From assembly GCF_024362695.1 (NCBI RefSeq), contig NC_065406.1:13764001-13828000 (forward strand): DNA of 64,000 nt. The letters run 5' to 3'. Source of the stretch: Pectinophora gossypiella (taxonomy: Eukaryota; Arthropoda; Insecta; Lepidoptera; Gelechiidae). The position numbers were made by a program, and so were the translations under genes. The number at the start of each line of letters is the position of its first letter. Positions within the stretch are counted from its first letter, which is position 1. Below are positions 15,942 through 25,680 of the stretch, one piece after another. The notes beneath the pieces were generated by a model that was not told the origin of the DNA, ran no database searches, and worked only from the letters and a program-made list of their open reading frames with translations.

Positions 15942-18900
15942 CTGAAATGTTAGAAAACATACTTTAGTATTCTCATCAACACAACTTTGATACTACAAAA
16001 AGATGTAACTTGTTCTGATTCTTGGATACAACCATAGATTGCATAAAACATAACATATCTTCACGACTATATCACAATTGGGATAGTTAGATGTACACCC
16101 ATAGCAAGACGAAGTAAGTACCCACACCTTTCTGGGCGTTCTATTACACCACCGTGATAGATATCGTCAACAACAACCATAGATTAAATTATGGAACGTA
16201 ACAGATGGAGGGTCGACACAACTGTATATAAAGCAACACGGGAACGCCAGAATCATCTCCGTAGCATTATCCCGTTTTTCACAGGGGTCCGATTACCTAA
16301 CCTGAAGATTTAACAGGTCCGGTTTTTTACAGAAGTGACTGCCTGTATGCCCTCCAACCCACAAAGGGAAAAACAGCCCAATACAGGTTAGGTCACATAC
16401 CTCCAAAAATGCATGTCTCGGGAACGTGGGTTTCCTCACGATGTTTTCTTTCATCGCTGATCAGGTGATATTAATGTGATGATCCAAACATGAATTTCGA
16501 AAACAAATTCGACAAACATTGGTTTAGGCGTGTGCTGGATTTAAACCTGCGGCTTCAAAGTGAGACGCGAGCGTTCTACCAACTGGGCTACCACGGGTTC
16601 TAAAAAGAATATTTGCAATTCAAATTTTCAAATAGCAATATTGCTTTTTTGGATGAATTGCTTCTATGTGGCCTAAGTCATGGATGTACTGGGATATGAC
16701 GGCAAAACACTTACTAGTAGCAGCAATAAGTTGCGGCAGATACTTCTGCCAGAAGGCGCACTCCTTTACGCGCACACCGCGCCCCACCTCGGTGGAGTTG
16801 ATAGCAAGGGACAGGTACTCCCTCCCATTGGCCGTGTGCAGAGGCCACACCACCTTCGTCAGCTCACCGTCAGGGTTCAGGGAAGGATTCCTGAAATTAC
16901 ACATGAGGGTCTTTAACAAGGGAAGAAAGGAAAAAATAGATGATGGAATATATTTTTACCGACTTCAAAAAAGGAGGAGGTTCTCAATTCGACCGTATAT
17001 TTTATTGATTTTTACTTTTGCGTTTGAAGTCGGTGTTTTTTGTTAAAAAAAATATTTTATCTTGCTTAAGGAGAATTCTTGTTGAGATATATCCTATATA
17101 TTTGGCTTATATCTGATTCGAATTAAAAGGACAATTTTAGTATAAAAACTTAATCTTGTTGATTTATGCATTTGTATGTTTTTTTTTACAGCTAGTTAGA
17201 CCCCCATTACGGATATTTTGATAATTTGCTCTTACTATACTGATATAATCATTATAATAAATAAATAATACATACCCAGTCCTAGCAAAGTTGGACCAGT
17301 ATCTCATAATACGTTTGCTAAACTCCACCTCTTCGGGGGAATAGTTCTTTCCAGGATTCAAAGGTTCTCCGAACACATAGTTGATCTCATCAGCGTGCAA
17401 CACGCCTGTCCACGATGGCCAGGGGTTGTTCTTACTGCGATGCTTATAGTAATAAGTGTACACGTTGTTCCCCGTTTCAGCATATCGGTGGGAGAACTCA
17501 TTCACACTACAAGTAAAGTGGTAATCACCAACCATCTTGTCCAAAGCATTTCTATTCTTCACAGGATCGTTCGGGTTCAACCAATCTGTGTATTCGTACA
17601 CTATTGCTTGTCGAACTATGTCATTCACATAAGGATTCAGCTCTTTCACAGCTTGCATGAACTGCTCTCTAGATATACCTACGTTTTCTTCTTTAGGAAA
17701 TAGTTCTGTTAAGTAGTAAAGGATAAAGTAATAACCTTCTTCAGTGTTCGATCCCATTAGAAGGTTGGTGCGTTTGAAATTCTGGTGAGCTAAGGACCGA
17801 GAAGGCATCTCATCTAAGAATGAACCATCAATGATTGGGACAAATGGAAATTCACAAATTCCTAAAGTCCCCCATTCGTTATTAACCAGCTCTTCGGGGG
17901 TTTTCTTACGTAAACACTCTATCATCGGACCCATGTCCTTTCTAGAATAAGGGCAGTGAACAGCTTCTGCCAAGCGTATTCCTCGCAGGATACTCTCTTC
18001 TCTCGATATAATGGCCCAAGGAACTGTGGCTGCTCCGGACTGCATTATCGCTTGAGAAAACAAGTTTCTAGATAACGGTGACAGGAGATGTAGGGATACA
18101 GACGCCGCACCGGCTGATTCTCCGAATAATGTTATATTATGTGGATTACCTCCAAAGTATGCAATATTGTCTTTCACCCACTGTAAAGCCATTAATTGAT
18201 CGAACAATCCAGCGTTTCCTGGAACGTCTGGAGTGTCAAAGAATAAGAATCCAAGTGACGCAACTCTATACTGCATAGAGACGTACACTACTTTCTCTTC
18301 AGAAACCAATATCTTAGGATCGTATATATCTAAGGTGGCGGTGCCGGAATAGAATCCGCCGCCAAACACCCACAGCATGACCGCCGCATTCTTGGGTCGC
18401 GGCTTCGGAACAACTATGTTTATATAGAGACAGTCTTCCTGCATATCTGTGTTGGGATTCCACATCATCGCGCCGGGGAAATCTCCAAACACGGTATCTA
18501 CAATTTGGACGCACGAGTGTGGCAGTGTCGTTGTATTCAGTACCTCGTCTCCCCAGCTGTCGATAGGTCTAGGATGCCTGAACCTTAGGTCGCCGAGGGG
18601 TTTCTGAGCGTACGGGATGCCGAACCACGCATCGACTTTTTTTCCCGTCGCAGCGGTGAGGGTGATGCCTCGGACCCTTCCTTTCCTGGTGCGGACGACG
18701 AGGGGATCGTCGTCCTCTGGTCCTAGATGTGGCTCGTCGGCCATGAGTACGTCCTCAGCTCGTTCGTGGTTAGAGTAGAACCTCTCATCGTATTTGGCTC
18801 TCTTGGAGGAGGTTTCGTCCTCGATCTTGGCGCGTTTGGAGGATGTTTCGTGTTCCTCGAGTCTGGGGAGGATGGTGTCGAGCTCGGGGTTGTAGCGGAC

Positions 18901-19050
18901 GGCCTCGCCGTGGCCGCGGTAAGGCTGCGGCGGCGCGGGCGCGGGGAAGTGCGGCGGGTGGTCGGGCGCATGGTGGCGCGCGCGGTGCTCGTGCGGGCTG
19001 GCCAGCGCGCGCGCCGCCAGCGCCGTCAGGGCTGCTAACACCACGCGCAT
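15805..19050 (-). CDS. ace1: Acetylcholinesterase 1, 695 aa, three coding exons
   Basis: complement(join(15805..15941, 16715..16890, 17276..19050)), 2088 nt, all junctions GT-AG and in frame. The enzyme hydrolyses acetylcholine at synapses. Residues 1-18 are a signal peptide; 19-115 are a low-complexity insect extension; the carboxylesterase domain follows. Catalytic triad: Ser312 in GESAG, Glu438 in NTEEG, His552 in VLHADE. Choline-site Trp197 (WNPN) and insect-specific Cys399 are present. Sites equivalent to Torpedo G119, A201 and F290 are Gly232, Ala313 and Phe401, the insecticide-sensitive states. Cys659 (RNCTSS) is the likely dimer cysteine, and the hydrophobic C-terminus fits GPI anchoring. 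The Cys399 and NPSLNPDGELTKVVWP features mark the ace-1 (not Drosophila-type ace) paralogue, the main synaptic form in moths. The ATG lies 32 bases inside an acceptor (CATTTCAG, exon from 19082), so at least one upstream exon exists. Confidence 0.95.
16255..16605 (-). mobile_element. tRNA-derived SINE relic in ace1 intron 2
   Basis: On the minus strand it starts CCCGTGGTAGCCCAGTTGGT (A box) with GCAGGTTTAAATCCAGCAC (B box) and ends in sequence including CCTGTATTGGGCTG. A second copy lies at 63690-63910. It sits in the intron between the second and terminal coding exons. Confidence 0.65.
16715..16890 (-). CDS. ace1: ace1 second coding exon
   Basis: Acceptor AATTTCAG|GAATCC and donor ACTA|GTAAGTG. 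Encodes NPSLNPDGELTKVVWPLHTA through QKYLPQLIAAT, with the domain's closing Cys636 in KECAFWQKY. Confidence 0.93.
16959..17042. mobile_element. Short palindromic repeat ACCGACTTCAAA in ace1 intron 1
   Basis: ACCGACTTCAAAAAAGGAGG at the left is answered by TTTGAAGTCGGTGTTTTTTG at the right, about 84 bp in all. I recognise this foldback repeat as common in moth genomes. Confidence 0.65.
17276..19050 (-). CDS. ace1: ace1 first coding exon (residues 1-592)
   Basis: A large exon carrying the signal peptide, the whole active site and most of the domain. It ends AGG ACT GG|GTATGT in phase 2, splitting Gly592. The open frame beyond the donor (to 17164) is intron read-through. Residues 67-86 contain an imperfect duplication (HETSSKRAK then DETSSKRAK). 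The first 100 codons are GC-rich compared with the rest. Confidence 0.95.
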
Positions 19051-19082
19051 ACCGCCACTACACCCGCTCCCACAATCACCAC
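19051..19082 (-). other. ace1: ace1 5' UTR part of the first coding exon
   Basis: Between the acceptor (19084-19083) and the ATG. There is no stop in frame with the ATG in these 32 bases, so an upstream in-frame start in a farther exon cannot be excluded. The signal peptide right after this ATG supports the start chosen. Confidence 0.6.
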
Positions 19083-19675
19083 CTGAAATGTACCAAATTG
19101 ACCATATTAATTATAGCAAGAAAATGTTATTTATCTATTTATTTTATTTAGTGTGTTATTGTAAATGTTTTGTAAATGTAACTTGATTTTGGGACAACGC
19201 TGCATTTGTAAAAATAGAAGTTTAAGTGTTGCGAACAAAAATATTTGTAATTTGCAAACACTATCGACCAACACTTGCTAAAATTCGAATTAATAATGTA
19301 CCTACTAACAAAAACCGTTCAAATCACAGCTCCGCCAAGTGGCGATGACGAATTATTTTCTGACAAAAAAATCTCCGATTTATTTTTCCTTCAGTGGAAC
19401 TTGACAATTCATCATAAAACACAATAGGGGACAATGGAACAGCTCGAAAAACATTAATGTAACCATTTTTTATTAGAAAAAAGAAATTCGTACTCAAAGG
19501 TCAGTGTTGCTATGGAAAACTACATACATACATAAACTCGAATTCCAAGTAACAAAGTAGGTATAGGTAGACCCAAAAGTAGTCGGAAGACAACTTCAAA
19601 CCAGTTCTTACCGGACAAGAAACAAACAATCAGCCCTAAGAGTTCACTTAATACGGCATACGACCACGGCTATCT
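19083..19675. other. AT-rich ace1 upstream intron, no feature
   Basis: Follows the acceptor upstream of the ace1 start codon, so it should be intron of the ace1 transcription unit. No untranslated exon could be placed with confidence. Confidence 0.4.
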
Positions 19676-19689
19676 TCTGAACATCACTA

Positions 19690-20035
19690 TGACTAATCAT
19701 CATCATCAATTTAAAAGCCACGCTATTGTCAGTGTAGCATTCTCCATTCTTGACTATCAAGGGCCAATTCTTTGACTTCCTTATAAGACACGACGTTCGC
19801 CTTCTCTTTAATCTGTTCCATGTACGGTCTTCTTGGTCTTCCCTTTCCTCTCTTTCCTTCTATCTTCGTTTCTATGACGTTTTTAATAAATTCGTCGTGT
19901 CTTACGAGTATTAAGTGTCCAATCATCTTGCCTCTTCTGTCTTCAATGATTCTCAATACTTCTGTCCTTTCCCTTACTCCTACTAGCTTCTTCATTAGTA
20001 ACCTTTTCTGTGCAACTTATTCTTTCCATCCTTCT
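19690..20035 (-). mobile_element. RTE-type LINE C-terminal fragment
   Basis: A minus-strand ORF (19729-19995) with IIEDRRGKMIGHL, RHDEFIKNVIETKIEGKRGK, GRPRRPYMEQIKEKANVVSY and EWRMLH. This is the basic C-terminal tail typical of RTE LINE proteins in moths. The first codons and everything upstream (reverse transcriptase, endonuclease) are missing. Further copies lie at 29675-29962 and 31555-31740. Confidence 0.75.
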
Positions 20036-20084
20036 TCAACACCAAATTATCCAATACCTCCTCTCATAAGGTTTTTACTTGTGT

Positions 20085-20425
20085 ACGTATGAAACGATTG
20101 ATGAATGTGGAAGAAGAAAGAGTAGTATGTCAGGATCGGAGCAAATGGGTAAATCTCAAAATTTCAAGTTTGGTGACGAAATTTCATATTATTTTTTCGT
20201 GAAAAATTGGGTTCCGACATGAAAAAGATCCAAAAGGATCCTCGGTTCCGACATTAAAAAGGAATTTTTCAATTCCCAATTTCCCCAATTTTTCACGAAA
20301 AAATTATATGACAGTCGCCACCAAACTTGACACATTTTGAGATTCACCCAAATAGAATTCCATAGTCTCTGCTTACGCCGGTAGGAAATAGGCGTGAATT
20401 TGTGTATGTATGTGTAATAGGTACG
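20085..20425 (+). mobile_element. TATG-tailed LINE 3' end interrupted by a MITE
   Basis: ATGAAACGATTGATGAATGT, TGTCAGGATCGGAGCAAATG then, after the inserted MITE, ATTCCATAGTCTCTGC, AAATAGGCGTGA and TATGTATGTGT. Uninterrupted copies lie at 23285-23475 and 52062-52232. Confidence 0.65.
20147..20349. mobile_element. 203-bp MITE with inverted ends, nested in a LINE tail
   Basis: GGGTAAATCTCAAAA at the left and TTTTGAGATTCACCC at the right; inner arms TTTTTCGTGAAAAATTGGG and CCCCAATTTTTCACGAAAAA; a GGTTCCGACAT repeat near the centre. AAAT on both sides (20143-20146, 20350-20353) may be the TSD. Confidence 0.7.
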
Positions 20426-20773
20426 ACGAATTCTTAAAATAACCTTCTTAATTAACTGCAAAAGTACGGATACATAAATTCAATTTAAGTCTTACTTCTT
20501 CCAAACTTAAAACAACCAAACAAAGTTGTAGTCCATGACGTCGGCAAGCTAAATTTAGACTTTATCAAACACAAGAACTTTAATTAATAAGTTATTTTTA
20601 GCTCGGGCTAAAAATACAGCGTAATTAATTGTTCTAAACCGTCACCCTACAGAGAAAATTTTGATGTGATTGATTTTCTTCAACAATACTTAAAAAAATA
20701 ATTACTACTTTGAAAAATGTTATGGCCGCAGAAAATAAATGAGTTTGCCTTTAAAAATAAGTAATTACTAGTC
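20426..20773. other. AT-rich gap, no feature recognised
   Basis: No ORF or repeat that I recognise. Confidence 0.35.
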
Positions 20774-22379
20774 AAAGGGTATAGCGAGGTAAGGAAGACG
20801 AAATGGCCCCCATGGCCCATGACGGAATTATCATTTGTACTGGTATTGGCACTCTAAAAGAATACGAAATGTAAGGTCGTTGACCCCTGACCTTGACCTG
20901 TCTTTGAGATATTCGAGAAAGTTCGTACGCGCGCCGAGTTTTTTCAAAATTTTTTTTCCGAAAAACTATAAAAGCTAGAAGGATGGGACCAATTGCGTAT
21001 AATTAGGGATACTTTGAAAAATATTCTGAATTTTTTTCAGAGTTCTGGTGAAATGACAACTGTGCAAAATAATTAAACAAAATATAAATATATTTTTTTA
21101 GTACTGTTCTATTATGTTTACCGCGCCAAAAAAAATATATAATACTCTTTGATTTATATACTTACACCACACAAAAACTGATCAAAATCAAAGAGGCGCT
21201 TCTTGAGTAATTATGAATTTACTTAGTGTGCGTACGGCTGGTAGGAACTAATTAAAGAGGTCGTTTTTAGATTAATTATTATAATTACATGTTAAACATA
21301 ATTTTAATCATCATCATCACTGTTTTCATTTATTACAACATTGACTGCATCATTTGAAAATATTTTCGACAGAATTTCAGCAGGACGTAAAATGCGAGAT
21401 AGATATCTCGCATGAGCTAAGTAATATAATTATTACACTTGCGGCATATGAAAATCGACTTGCGAAAATCGTATTTTGGGCAAAAGAAAACCCATTTATG
21501 CAAACCGTTTACAATTTGTACTACGAACTAGAGTTTTAAGTTTAGCATCCTGTAGCACTTTCTTCATAATAGTGGCATCATTTTCCGTACCATAAATTGG
21601 CCCAGCAAAATCAACTATAAACCCGTTCGTAGTACAGATTGTAAACAGTTTGCATAAATGGGTTTTCTTTTGCCCAAAATACGATTTTCGCAAGTCGATT
21701 TTCATATATCGCAAGTGTAATAATTATATTATTTAGCTCATGCGAGATATCTATCTCGCATTTTACGTCCTGCTGAAATTCTGTCGAAAATATTTTCAAA
21801 TGATGCAATCAATGTTGTAATAAATGAAAATAGTGATGATGATGATTAAAATTCTGTTTAACATGTAATTATAATAATTAATCTAAAAACGACCTCTTTA
21901 ATTAGTTCCTACCAGCCGTACGCACACTAAGTAAATTCATAATTACTCAAGAAGCGCCTCTTTGATTTTGATCAGTTTTTGTGTGGTGTAAGTATATAAA
22001 TCAAAGAGTATTATATATTTTTTTTGGCGCGGTAAACATAATAGAACAGTACAAAAAAAATATATTTATATTTTGTTTAATTATTTTGCACAGTTGTCAT
22101 TTCACCAGAACTCTGAAAAAAATACAGAATATTTTTCAAAGTATCCCTAATTATACGCAATTGGTCCCATCCTTCTAGCTTTTATAGTTTTTCGGAAAAA
22201 AAAATTTGAAAAAACTCGGCGCGCGTACGAACTTTCTCGAATATCTCAAAGACAGGTCAAGGTCAGGGGTCAACGACCTTACATTTCGTATTCTTTTAGA
22301 GTGCCAATACCAATACAAATGATAATTCCGTCATGGGCCATGGGGGCCATTTCGTCTTCCTTACCTCGCTATACCCTTT
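20774..22379. mobile_element. 1.6-kb palindromic element with 755-bp arms
   Basis: The left arm (20774-21528) starts AAAGGGTATAGCGAGGTAAG; the right arm (21625-22379) is its inverse, ending CTTACCTCGCTATACCCTTT. The arms are the same length with only a scattering of substitutions (for example C/T at 20841 and two in GCGGCATATG/GCGATATATG). The 96-bp spacer plus the inner arms encode, on the minus strand, a transposase-like peptide. No convincing TSD is visible. Confidence 0.9.
21496..21714 (-). pseudogene. DDE-transposase-like fragment at the palindrome centre
   Basis: Minus-strand peptide YFGQKKTHLCKLFTICTTNG then FIVDFAGPIYGTENDATIMK. The order GQKK-H--K, NGFIVD, GP-YG and NDA resembles the second catalytic block of DDE_Tnp_4/Harbinger-like transposases, with Asp in FIVD and NDA. 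Only about 50 residues are recognisable, and the frame runs from the right arm through the unique spacer into the left arm. Superfamily assignment is tentative. Confidence 0.5.
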
Positions 22380-22575
22380 TCCAACACCGATGTTTCAAAT
22401 CGATTTCGAACCCTAGCAAATATAGTTGTCACCACGGAAATAGTTTGTGGCACTCGAAAATAACATTTCAACGCGCCCATTCGCAGAGGAATGTAGGGTT
22501 GATTCACTCAGGGTGAAATGGCTCAAAAGGGGGTTACAACAATAAACTAATGGAGTTTGTAATATACATAATATT

Positions 22576-23034
22576 ATACAGGGTGTTAGTGACATCGTAA
22601 CGAAAACTTTGAGGGATAATTCAGGCCATGATTCTTAGATGATATCAAGTGGAATTTTCCGTCGCAAAAGTATGAAACGGAAAATAATTAAAAAAACTCT
22701 GAAATTTTCATGAATTTTCCGACAGGAAATTCCACTTGATACCAACTCAGAGTAATCAGCTGAATCATCCCCCTCAGTAATCGTTACGGTGTCACTAACA
22801 CCCATACCTACTTGTATGGCTATTGTATGGGTAAGGAATACTGAGAGGGATGATTCAGCTGATTACTCAGGGTTAATATCAAGTGTAATTTTTTATCGCA
22901 GAAGTATACAATTGAAAATAATTAAAAACAAATTATGAATTTTGCGACGGAAAATTCCACTTGATATTAACTCAGAATCATGGTCTGAATCATTCCCCTG
23001 AGTATTCGTTACGATGTCACTAACACCCTGTATA
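22576..23034. mobile_element. Tandem pair of family A palindromic MITEs
   Basis: TATACAGGGTGTTAGTGACA at the left and TGTCACTAACACCCTGTATA at the right, with an internal junction near 22803-22830 (CCCATACCTACTTGTATGGC). Each half folds on itself (TGATATCAAGTGGAATTTTC against GAAAATTCCACTTGATAT). The 47441-47932 copy has the same dimer structure and linker. Confidence 0.8.
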
Positions 23035-23284
23035 CAGTAAGACAAACCACATACACTACCACACCACAAACACAAAACCACATAAATACAAGACAAACCC
23101 TAAGTCCCTAGGGTTACCCCGTTGTCACAGAGCCACTTACCTAACTTGAAGATTTGACTGGTCTGCCTGTCTTACCTTCCAACATAGAATAAGGAATAAT
23201 ACTAAGTACAGAACGGCAACTTCCCGCTAGCAAAACCTGAGCTAGGTTTACCTCACCCCCCAATTATTTTCAATTATATATATT

Positions 23285-23475
23285 TTTTTTATTGGAGATG
23301 TCCTTAGAAAAGGTTCAATACGATCTACTCTGAACCGGCGTGCGTGTATGAAGCGATTGATGAATGTGGAGGAAGCAAGAGAAGTGTGTCAGGATCGAAG
23401 CAAATGGAATTCTATAGTCTCTGCTTACCCTGGTGGGAAATAGGCGTGAGTTTATGTATGTATGTATGTATATAT
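23285..23475 (+). mobile_element. TATG-tailed LINE 3' end
   Basis: ATTGGAGATGTCCTTAGAAA, GATCTACTCTGAACCGGCGT, GATGAATGTGGAGGAAGCAA, AATGGAATTCTATAGTCTCT, AAATAGGCGTGAGTTTATG and repeated TATG. A mirror copy on the minus strand lies only 160 bp away (23630-23810). Confidence 0.65.
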
Positions 23476-23483
23476 TTTTGCGA

Positions 23484-23562
23484 CGGACATTCCACTTGAC
23501 ATTAACACAAAATCATGGTCTGAATCATCAGTATTCGTTCCAATGTCACTAAAACACTGTAT
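23484..23562. mobile_element. Family A MITE fragment
   Basis: GACATTCCACTTGACATTAA, AATCATGGTCTGAATCATC and CAATGTCACTAAAACACTGT: one half of the palindrome. Confidence 0.55.
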
Positions 23563-23629
23563 GTGTTTAAACAAACACAAACACACAACTCACGCCCATC
23601 CTATCGTTATGTTCACAATCAGAAGTCAT

Positions 23630-23810
23630 CCGTAGAACTTACATAAACTCACGCCTATCTCCCACCGCGGTAAGCAGAGAGAATTCCATTTGCTTCGATC
23701 CTGACGCACTTCTCTTGCTTCTTCCACATTCATCAACCGTTTCATACACGCACGCCGGTTCAGAATGGATCGTACTGAACCTTTTCTAAGGACATAGAAT
23801 CTCCAATATG
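23630..23810 (-). mobile_element. TATG-tailed LINE 3' end (inverted neighbour)
   Basis: Inverse of 23285-23475: AACTCACGCCTATCTCCCAC, TTCCATTTGCTTCGATCCTG, CACGCACGCCGGTTCAGAAT and ACCTTTTCTAAGGACAT. Confidence 0.65.
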
Positions 23811-25370
23811 GACAGCGTACGTCATACTAGGTCCTCCTCTGCCAGCCCTACCATCAGCCTTCGCTTTATAACATCATCATCATCATCGCGTCCAAGCCGT
23901 GTCCGGCGAAGGCGACTCCTAAATGTCTATCCCAGATATACTACGTTCGTAATCCTATTATCTTTCATCCGCTCTACGATCTTAGTCACTATAATTGTAT
24001 TTTACATCACATCTCTCGGTTATCACATTGTTTCTCACTCTATGTCTCAATTTAACAACGCAGATCTATTTATTTATTTATTTATTTAAGATACACCATC
24101 GGTATATACATAAAAATTACATGAATAAAATTCAACGGACAATGACCGTATGTTATACGATTACAGGCGTATACAACATTAAGTTAGTTTTAAACAAATA
24201 ATAAAACAACACGCACACGTGTTTGAGTTAACTTAAAGCTAGAAGATAGAGAAGAAAAAATTGGATAAAAAGTATATAATATAAAGTAAAATTATAGGAA
24301 ATTGAGTGAATTTAAACAATATTTGTAATTTTATATTTATAGTTGGTGAGGGTTTCGTGGAAGATGTCGACGTTATTTTTACATACTTCGTTATACGTTA
24401 GCATACAGATCGAAATAAAAGCAAAAAAGGCCCAGTTGTTGGCTCTCATACTAAAAGCGGTAACGAGAAAGCAATCAGCTACACAATACAGAAACAATGC
24501 CTCAGACAATGGTATCCGATCGCAATACTCCCGCGTCCGTTCGCGTCTCACTCACGCGTACTTACAATATACATTACATTAGTTTTATCTGTTTCCATGT
24601 ATATTTTTACAGACACCATTTAATTAGTTAGTTAATGGAAATAGGCTTGCCGCCTGTTACATGGGACTTAACATAGCTGGCGTGGTGTATATACTCTATA
24701 CTTCTGCCAACCCCTTCAAGATACAGGCATACAGTCGTGTGATGCTATGTTTTGTTATCATGGTATTGTATTTGTCATGTCACTAACACCCTGTATAAAA
24801 ATAAATAATTATATTAAATTCTATAGACGGAGGGATAGATTACTAGCTTACCTACAACGCCTACAATGCACCCCTCACATATATATGACGATTAGATATC
24901 AAACAGTTTATCTAGATTAAATATTTTTTTAATCTTAAAGATATTAGGTATCTTAGGTATAAACGATATCTCTCAGATATCGAGACTGTATTACCACAAG
25001 TTATTATTGTAGGAGCTTCACGATAATTTCATTTGACATTTTGTTTGACGTTCCATAGTCGAGACGAATCCATAGTCTCTGCTTACCCCGGTGGGACAAT
25101 TTGGGTAAACAGACTACCTTTAGAGGTCACATGAAGGTCAAATAAATACACGATTACTTATTGCTAAAATAAACACCGTCCGGCTGATTTGAGAGCTAAA
25201 AATAGAGAAGTAAAGTTAATTAGAAAAAAATCTCGAAATTGTTTTAGGATCCGTGTAACGTTTTTCCTTGTAACCGAATTGCTTTTCAGATGTCACCTAT
25301 TTGAGTTCCAGAAACAACTTGCAGGCACATTTTTATCATTCATCTGATCACATTCATTTTATCCTAATCT
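23811..25370. other. Gap with a TTTA run and short relics
   Basis: Contains a TTTA microsatellite (24064-24088), a GGAAATAGGCTTGCCGCCTG...CTGCCAACCCCTTC block at 24640-24735 that looks like a dispersed repeat, a family A MITE end at 24777-24800, and a CCATAGTCTCTGCTTACCCC fragment of the LINE tail at 25070. No gene is recognised. ORFs at 24312-24582 on both strands mirror one another and carry no features. Confidence 0.35.
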
Positions 25371-25510
25371 TCTTCTTCATCTCTCGTGTGGTGTCAGATT
25401 TACTATTGAGACGCCAAAAGCCCCTGACGTGACTCACGTAACGCCTACATACTTACTCAGTAAATAGTAGTCGGGACCAACTGCTTAATGTGGCCTCTGA
25501 AGCACGGATC
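25371..25510 (-). mobile_element. tRNA-type SINE 3' fragment
   Basis: On the plus strand: TCTCGTGTGG, TTTACTATTGAGACGCCAAA, GCCCCTGACGTGACTCA, GTAGTCGGGACCAACTGCTT and GAAGCACGGATCAT, which is the inverse of the SINE tail and body. Confidence 0.55.
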
Positions 25511-25559
25511 ATTTTCGTTCAGAAAATATATTTAACCTTTTTATAAATTTAAATAAAAA

Positions 25560-25680
25560 AATAAATAATAAGTGCACCATTTTGTCACGTTTTCATACAA
25601 ATTTCATAGTAATTTCGTGTTTTGACGTTTAGTAAAAAATAACTTTGACTAGTTGAAAACTACCCTAATATACTTTATGC
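25560..25680. repeat. Repeat C fragment (ACTAGTTGGAAACTACCC terminus)
   Basis: TTGTCACGTTTTCATAC, AATTTCATAGTAATTTCGTG, TTTTGACGTTTAGTAAAAAA and CTTTGACTAGTTGAAAACTA match 45044-45162, 49255-49350 and 61197-61310. Confidence 0.6.

Noticed and set aside
16666..17046. Plus-strand ORFs opposite ace1 (16666-17046, 17395-17703, 18727-19151)
   Set aside because: Antisense shadows of ace1 coding exons; the minus-strand reading has the conserved esterase motifs.
18314..18514. Alternative minus-strand ORFs within the ace1 exon
   Set aside because: Out-of-frame readings of the same exon without domain content.
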